DNA from: Muscardinus avellanarius
Taxonomy: Eukaryota; Chordata; Mammalia; Rodentia; Gliridae
Assembly: GCA_963383645.1 (NCBI GenBank)
Contig: OY726569.1
Coordinates: forward strand, 32,382,592 to 32,446,591
Length of the DNA stretch: 64,000 nt
Direction: 5' to 3'
Under the pieces are notes generated by a model. The model had not been told where the DNA came from. It saw only the letters and a list, made by a program, of their open reading frames with translations, and ran no database searches. The translations under genes were made by a program, and so were the position numbers. This document shows, piece by piece, positions 58,454 through 64,000 of this stretch; position 1 is the first letter of the stretch, and every line of letters starts with the position of its first letter.

Positions 58454-61166
58454 ATTAGATTTTTATAATCATATACAATAATATTTATAATTTAACACTT
58501 CAGGATTTAATACATTAAAAATATACAAATACTTTTATGAGTACTTTAAAATTTAGATTTCACAACAGAGTTGTTAGGAAGCAATGTGATTATAAGTATG
58601 GTCATTTAATCATATAGAAAGAAGCTCTTCATTTTGCTTTGGCTTAAAAATATATATTTCTTAAATTAAAATTTAAAAATGATTTGAGCATGCATTATTA
58701 ACTTTTCTTTTTAACAGGTTTTGAAGATTTAACTATCCATATAAATATTACCAAACTTTTTAGCATTTCATTCTTTTATATTATCCACAGTCTTTGATAC
58801 TTTGAGGACTTGCATTTTGTTTTTTAATAAGAAAATTAGGAAGTGGCCAGGCTTTTTTAACTTCTGGGAGAAGAGTAGTACTTAGAACCTGCTTTGAAAT
58901 CATGTAGAGTGTGGTATCTTGGAGCACTAAGTGAAATGCAATTAATTTTCTCTAGGGCTGTACAACTCATGAACTGGATTGATATACAGATACACATTTA
59001 TTTCAAGTAATTACATATAATCCTATCATGATGTTCAAATTGCCTGAGTGTTTATTACTATAAAGTCTTTAGTTCTCATAAGATTATGGGTTTCCCACTT
59101 TTCAAGATATTGCTCAAGAGGTAACACACACTGCAACAGGCCTAAAGTTACAGTTGAAATGGCAACATGGATTTGTTTTACATGATAGGTGTGATTCTGA
59201 CTTCAAATCACGTGTTTTTTTTTTAAACAAAACTGCTAAACTTGCATTAAAGTTGCTGTTTTAAAATATTCTAATGCAGTTTTTTTGTCACTGTAGTTTA
59301 TAAATCGGGAATCTTTACACATTCAGTAAAGTGGATCCATTTTCAATTTATTAATCTTATAGCATAGGTAGTTTCATATTATTTCATTTTCTGTAAAATA
59401 GAGACAAAATTATTGCTACACTTTACCAAATTGAGAGTAATAAGAATAAAAGTGCATTCTGCATATGACAGAATAACAGTTATTTTTGTGTCATCACATG
59501 TTGAATCATTGATGAAAACACATTCCTAAAAACTATCAAGAAAAAAATTCTTCTCTACTTTTACATTGAGAAATATTCATGTAAAATTAACTTTAGTAGT
59601 TCCACCTTTTAAAAATACTTAAGCTTAACGGCAATAATGCTTGTTACTGAGAAAGAAATATTATAATATTGTAGCTTTAACATTGCTTTTTTGAAGCAGT
59701 TGAAGTGATATAAAAAGGTGTGATGAGCTTAATTATACTAGTACTGTTTTACCATAGGCAAGTGGTGACATTCTCACTGCTAGTGAAAACAAATTCATTC
59801 TTAGTTCAAAATTAGAAGTACTATATACATAGAATTTATGATCTTAATTGAGCATTAAGACCTACTATTCAGAGAATAAGAACTTCCTAGGAATCTGCAC
59901 TTTTTACTTTAATATAAATTTGGTGTCCTTGGGTATAATGTCCTTAAAATGAAAAATTGATGACTGTTCTCTCTGTTTTTTCATATCAGGATTAAGTGAT
60001 GCAACTACAGATAAATATAATGAAAATAACCCAAAGTGCATATTAATCTGTAAATACTTGGTGTTATCAAGATACTAGAACAAAATTACCAACATAGTGT
60101 GATAACTTGTTTTTGGAGTCTCTTTACATTTTTTTATGTCACTTAGTGTACATCCTTGGTTATAGCTATAGTAGATCTACCAGTGGGGATTCACTTGACA
60201 ATATTGAAGATATAACAAACTCACAAAATAGAAAAAATGCACAGCACAGATAATGTTATATTGGTATCAACTTCTGCAAAGTTAAGAAATAGTCAGAACT
60301 CAAATGAGGTGTCCTGGTTAGCTCAGGTCTCTTTGCAACTAATTTTCCTGTCACTTTTCAAAGACTGATTTTTTAATTTTTCTTTCTTCTTGTTCAAGGA
60401 AGGTATTTAGAAGTTCTGATTTGTTCAAAATGAAGAAATTCACATAAAGAATCATGCTATGCAGATTCACAGTTTGTACATGAAATATTTTATTTTTAGC
60501 TAATAGATCTTTTCTTAAATAGAATTCATTCCCTAAATTTAAAGGGAGAAAATCCACAGTTATTATCTGTCTACAGAATCTTCTAATTTCCTTAGCATAT
60601 AAAGAAAAATTGTTTAAAAATAAAAGCTGTGACAAAAATAAGAACAAAATGAGATGCCAGTTAAAAAAATAAAGGGCATAATTTTTTAGCTATCCTATTA
60701 GATGGTCTTAAATAAAGCCGGTCCTAAATTGAACAAATTGCAAGGAATTCTTAAATCTAAAAAATATTTTAAAAGTTCACTTAAAATAAGATTTTTATGC
60801 TCAGAAATAATTGCACTGACAATTACTCAAGGCTTTGATATGAGAATCATGCTCTTAAGACAATGGGTGATGTTTCTGTGTAGCTCTTAGAACATAAAAA
60901 AAGTTTGGTGTTTGAAGAAAAAAAGCAAAATTTTAAAAATTCTCTAAGTTAGAAGAAACCTGTAGTTCATAAAGACGCAATTTTTAGAAAGTCATGACTG
61001 AAACTTCACAGTTCAGCCTTAGAACTTTTCCCTCTGTTATACAACCAGTAGTTGTAATACAATATCTTGATAATTGCCTTCTCTCTCTACATAAGTGTAC
61101 ACAAATATAAAAACAAATAAAAATACCACACACAACACGCAACACACACACAATCTTGATGCAAAA
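58454..61166. other. AT-rich SINE-free block
   Basis: About 2.7 kb of AT-rich unique sequence. Frames of 60-98 codons have no known domain. A TCACGTG E-box lies at 59208-59214. Could be part of a long untranslated region, but no coding end is visible. Confidence 0.42.
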
Positions 61167-61401
61167 TTGAAAAGTTTTTTTGTGTTTTTTTTCAGTACTG
61201 GGGATGGAACCCAGGGGCATTCTACCTCTACCCCAGCCTTATTTTTTTATTCTTTATTTTGAAACAGGGTCTCATTGAGTTGCAAAGGGCTTCAACTAAG
61301 TAGCTAAGGCATTCCACAAACCACAAAATCCTCCTGTCTCAGTTTTCCAAATGCTGGGATTACAAATATGCACCACCATACCTGGCTTGAAAAGTTTTTT
61401 T
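61167..61401 (-). mobile_element. B1-dID-type SINE, gaggccctctgcaac class
   Basis: Body about 61182-61386 (agtactggggatggaaccca ... gagttgcaaagggcttcaac ... caccaccatacctggc). ttgaaaagttttttt repeats at 61167-61181 and 61387-61401. Confidence 0.93.
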
Positions 61402-61617
61402 TTTTTTTTTTTTTTTGTTGTCGTTGTTGTTTTGGTTTATTGTATTGGAGATTTAAACCAGGGACAATCTTCCTCTGAGCTACAACCCAAACCTTTTATT
61501 TTTAGTTTTCTTTTTAAGCAGGTCTTGCTAACTTGCTGAGGCTTGCCTTGAACCTGTGTACCTCCTATCTCAGTCTCCCAAGTGCTGGGATTGCAGGCAT
61601 GTGCCACCATTCCTGGA
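61402..61617 (-). mobile_element. B1-dID-type SINE, old copy
   Basis: gtattggagatttaaaccag ... agcaggtcttgctaacttgc ... gtgccaccattcctgg. Abuts the previous copy; the younger SINE appears to have inserted in or beside this one's T-rich tail. Confidence 0.88.
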
Positions 61618-64000
61618 AACCTCTTAGCTGTATCCCTTAGGTGGTGAATTCATCAGCAAATGCTTTATATTAGAACCTTAAGCTAGAGAAAATAAATTCT
61701 GCTCAGAACTGATTAGATAATATTTCTCCTTAGAGATATTGAGAAAATGTTATGGCTAGACTTTATTAGATTCAGAACATTTTGGTTTTCTTTTTATTTC
61801 CTAAAATGAGATACAAGTTCATTTGTGTTATGTCAATATTTTTTAAATTACAATTCATTCTTGACCATGCCTTAAGTCCTAAAAGTAATGGTTTATTTTG
61901 CAATACAATTTCAGCATGAATTGATCTCATTACAGGTCTATGTTATTCCTTAATTAGAGCATTTTTCAACATTTATCTCCTGAAATAGGCAACATAAAAT
62001 ACAGAAATACCATAAAATTGTGAAGTCTGTTTGAGATGTTTTAAGTATACTGAAATACTTTGATATATTATTTTATCACCCAAGGACTTAATTTATCTAA
62101 ATATTGTTTAAATTGTATGACATTAAAGGTATGCAAACTTGATAAATTATTTTGAAATTATTTTAGGCTATAAGAATTCCTTCAAGGAAAATGATATAGT
62201 ACCTTTTATCTAAAATACTGACAAGAAACAGTATTTTTGTTATTGATCAGAAACTGAAAATTTGGATAAGCCAATCAAAAAAAGCTTGGTTTTCATATGC
62301 CTCATGCCCCTAAATATCTATTTAAAAATAAATTGGTAAATCTAAAAATTTCATTATAATTTGAATGTTCTTTATATTCCATAGGATTGGCAAACTCGAT
62401 TGAGTTCTTCACCCAAAGGTTAGCATCTCTGCTCAAGCAGAAAGACAAAAGAAAAGTCAGTAATTTTCTTGTATTATTTGTTCTCTTGAAAGCATTTTTA
62501 TAAAGTGAAAAGTATATTAACAACACAAGTAGATGACCATGAGTTACCTTAAAGCATTTTCAACATGCATTATTATAAAGTCACGTCAAGGAAAAAAAAT
62601 ATATATATATTTTGGGATTAACAATTTCACTCATAATGTGGAAATCACATTAATAAATGCTGAGACAATGTATTTCAAAAGAATCTATATTCCTTCACTG
62701 CTGTATGTAAAGAAGCTGATTAACATATGAAGTAATTTGATCATCAACCATTTGGATGTGAGATTTCACTTATTTCTTGTTCCTTTATTTCGTACTGAAT
62801 ACAGATAAAAATTAGCACTTTATTGATTTTGGCAGTGGCTAAACTGATGTAATTTGGAGGAAGAGAAGAAGTGTTTTTTATGCAGATTCTTTAATCGTGT
62901 CATGGATGTAAACATACTAAAGTGCTAAATGCCTGACCTTTTCAAATAAATGCAAACCTACCTTGAATTCCACAATAAGCCTCTATATTCATTTCCACAA
63001 GACAATGTTTTTACAAAATATAAGGCAAAACAGGTGTTAAATTACTTAACAGAACTCATAATTTAAATAATTAAAACTAATTTGTGTTTAAAGCTATTTG
63101 CAGATTTATTAGAGAAACAGATACAAATATGCATTTCTACAGAACTGTTTTTTTTTTCCAAAATGAGCTTAAACTTGTTCCACAATTTTCACTTGTTTAT
63201 ATATCTATGGTAACCCAAGTATTGGCTTCTGTACCACTTGTAATGAGACAATTGCCCTTCCATTGCAATTATAAAAAACTATTTAAAAAAAAATCCGGCA
63301 CATACACGTTAAATATTTTTCCTTAAAAAAATAATCTAATCAAAATATTGAATACTTTAGATTTAAACAATATTTTATTTACAAATCTGATTTGATGTAC
63401 TTTATTAATTATACAAGGTAATGCTTCAATTTTCAAGAACAGTTGCTTTTTTGTTTATATAGACCAGTGGAATGACATCCTATCTAATAATATGTACTAC
63501 ACTTCAATTTTTTTTCAAAATTAACATGACAAGTTTTCTGATACTTTCATTTTTTGAAAAAACGCTATTCAATTGGGGCACATATCTGATGAAACAAAAA
63601 ATAACATGCAGAACTCCAAAAAATAATCTGTTAAATATGATACTTACCCTTTACGTAAAAAGACATCTATGAACAACAGTGCATAACATTATTATGTATT
63701 CATGTTTATGAGAAACCAAGCCAGAGGCAATATGAGTTAATCCTTTTTTCTAATCGTATGTAATTTCATATGGCTGTTTGCATCACTTAAATAAAGTGTG
63801 TGCATTAAATTTATAAGACTGCATTGCACTCAAAACTATTATGTATAGCCATGCTTGCCCTGTATTTAATGAGTGATGAATTTCTCCTACTAACAGAGTA
63901 ACTGGTCTCAAATCTTGTCTGTGATATAAAGAGTATTAAATTATATTTTCATCTCCTTTCAATTGCTGCCTTGGAAAGCAAGAATTCCCTTCTTGGAGAA
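61618..64000. other. AT-rich SINE-free block at the window end
   Basis: About 2.4 kb of AT-rich sequence without recognised repeats. On the minus strand it holds several aataaa signals (for example near 62795-62830 and 63370-63410), which would suit a long 3' UTR read leftward, but such signals are expected by chance at this composition. No exon is supported. Confidence 0.4.

Noticed and set aside
61618..64000. Long 3' UTR of a minus-strand gene
   Set aside because: Only AT-richness and chance-level aataaa signals support it; no coding exon or stop codon context is visible, so it is kept as a question and not called.

Overview
This is a vertebrate, mammalian nuclear window, and it looks almost entirely non-coding. 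I found no protein-coding exon, rRNA, tRNA, CRISPR array or bacterial-type operon that I can support. The open reading frames present are short, random-looking, or translations of microsatellites and transposon remnants. The most informative feature is a family of about 40 SINE copies. Each has a 7SL/B1-like left part (gccgggcatggtggcgcac... tgggaggctgagacaggagg) joined to a tRNA/ID-like right part (ctgggagtatagcccagagg... cagtaccacc) and an A-rich tail. That dimer is the B1-dID type known from rodents such as squirrels, dormice and their relatives, so the host is most likely a rodent of that kind. The standard sciurid ID form with a cttgcctagcatgtg segment was not seen, so I do not name a species.

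Layout. 1-8 kb: unique sequence with old repeats, a possible solo retroviral-type LTR near 6 kb and a few old SINEs. 8.2-8.75 kb and 11.05-11.45 kb: two SINEs whose tails have grown into long purine microsatellites (366 and 175 uninterrupted purines). 8.75-11.0 kb: SINE-free, with conserved-looking stretches and a CTCF-like motif. 11.6-14.2 kb: an L2 and a 1.8-kb antisense L1 fragment. 14.4-17.0 kb: SINE-free, again with conserved-looking candidates including an RFX X-box-like motif and an octamer. 17.0-26.1 kb: SINE-dense accessory-type sequence with five consecutive same-strand SINEs at 18.26-19.24 kb, a MaLR-type LTR, an interrupted L1 and one 5'-truncated SINE with a perfect 17-bp target duplication. 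26-53 kb: alternating SINE-free blocks (26.1-29.2, 33-37, 40.4-46.1 kb) and younger SINEs, several with perfect 17-bp target duplications. 53-64 kb: markedly AT-rich, SINE-poor sequence with no recognised gene; a long UTR or plain AT-rich desert are both possible.

There are no genes here whose joint action can be described. The window reads as intergenic or deep intronic DNA with candidate cis-regulatory islands in the repeat-poor blocks. Conservation could not be measured, so those calls are inference. I did not find a new biological system; the best leads are SINE subfamily structure, SINE-seeded purine tracts and a few strong transcription-factor motif matches.
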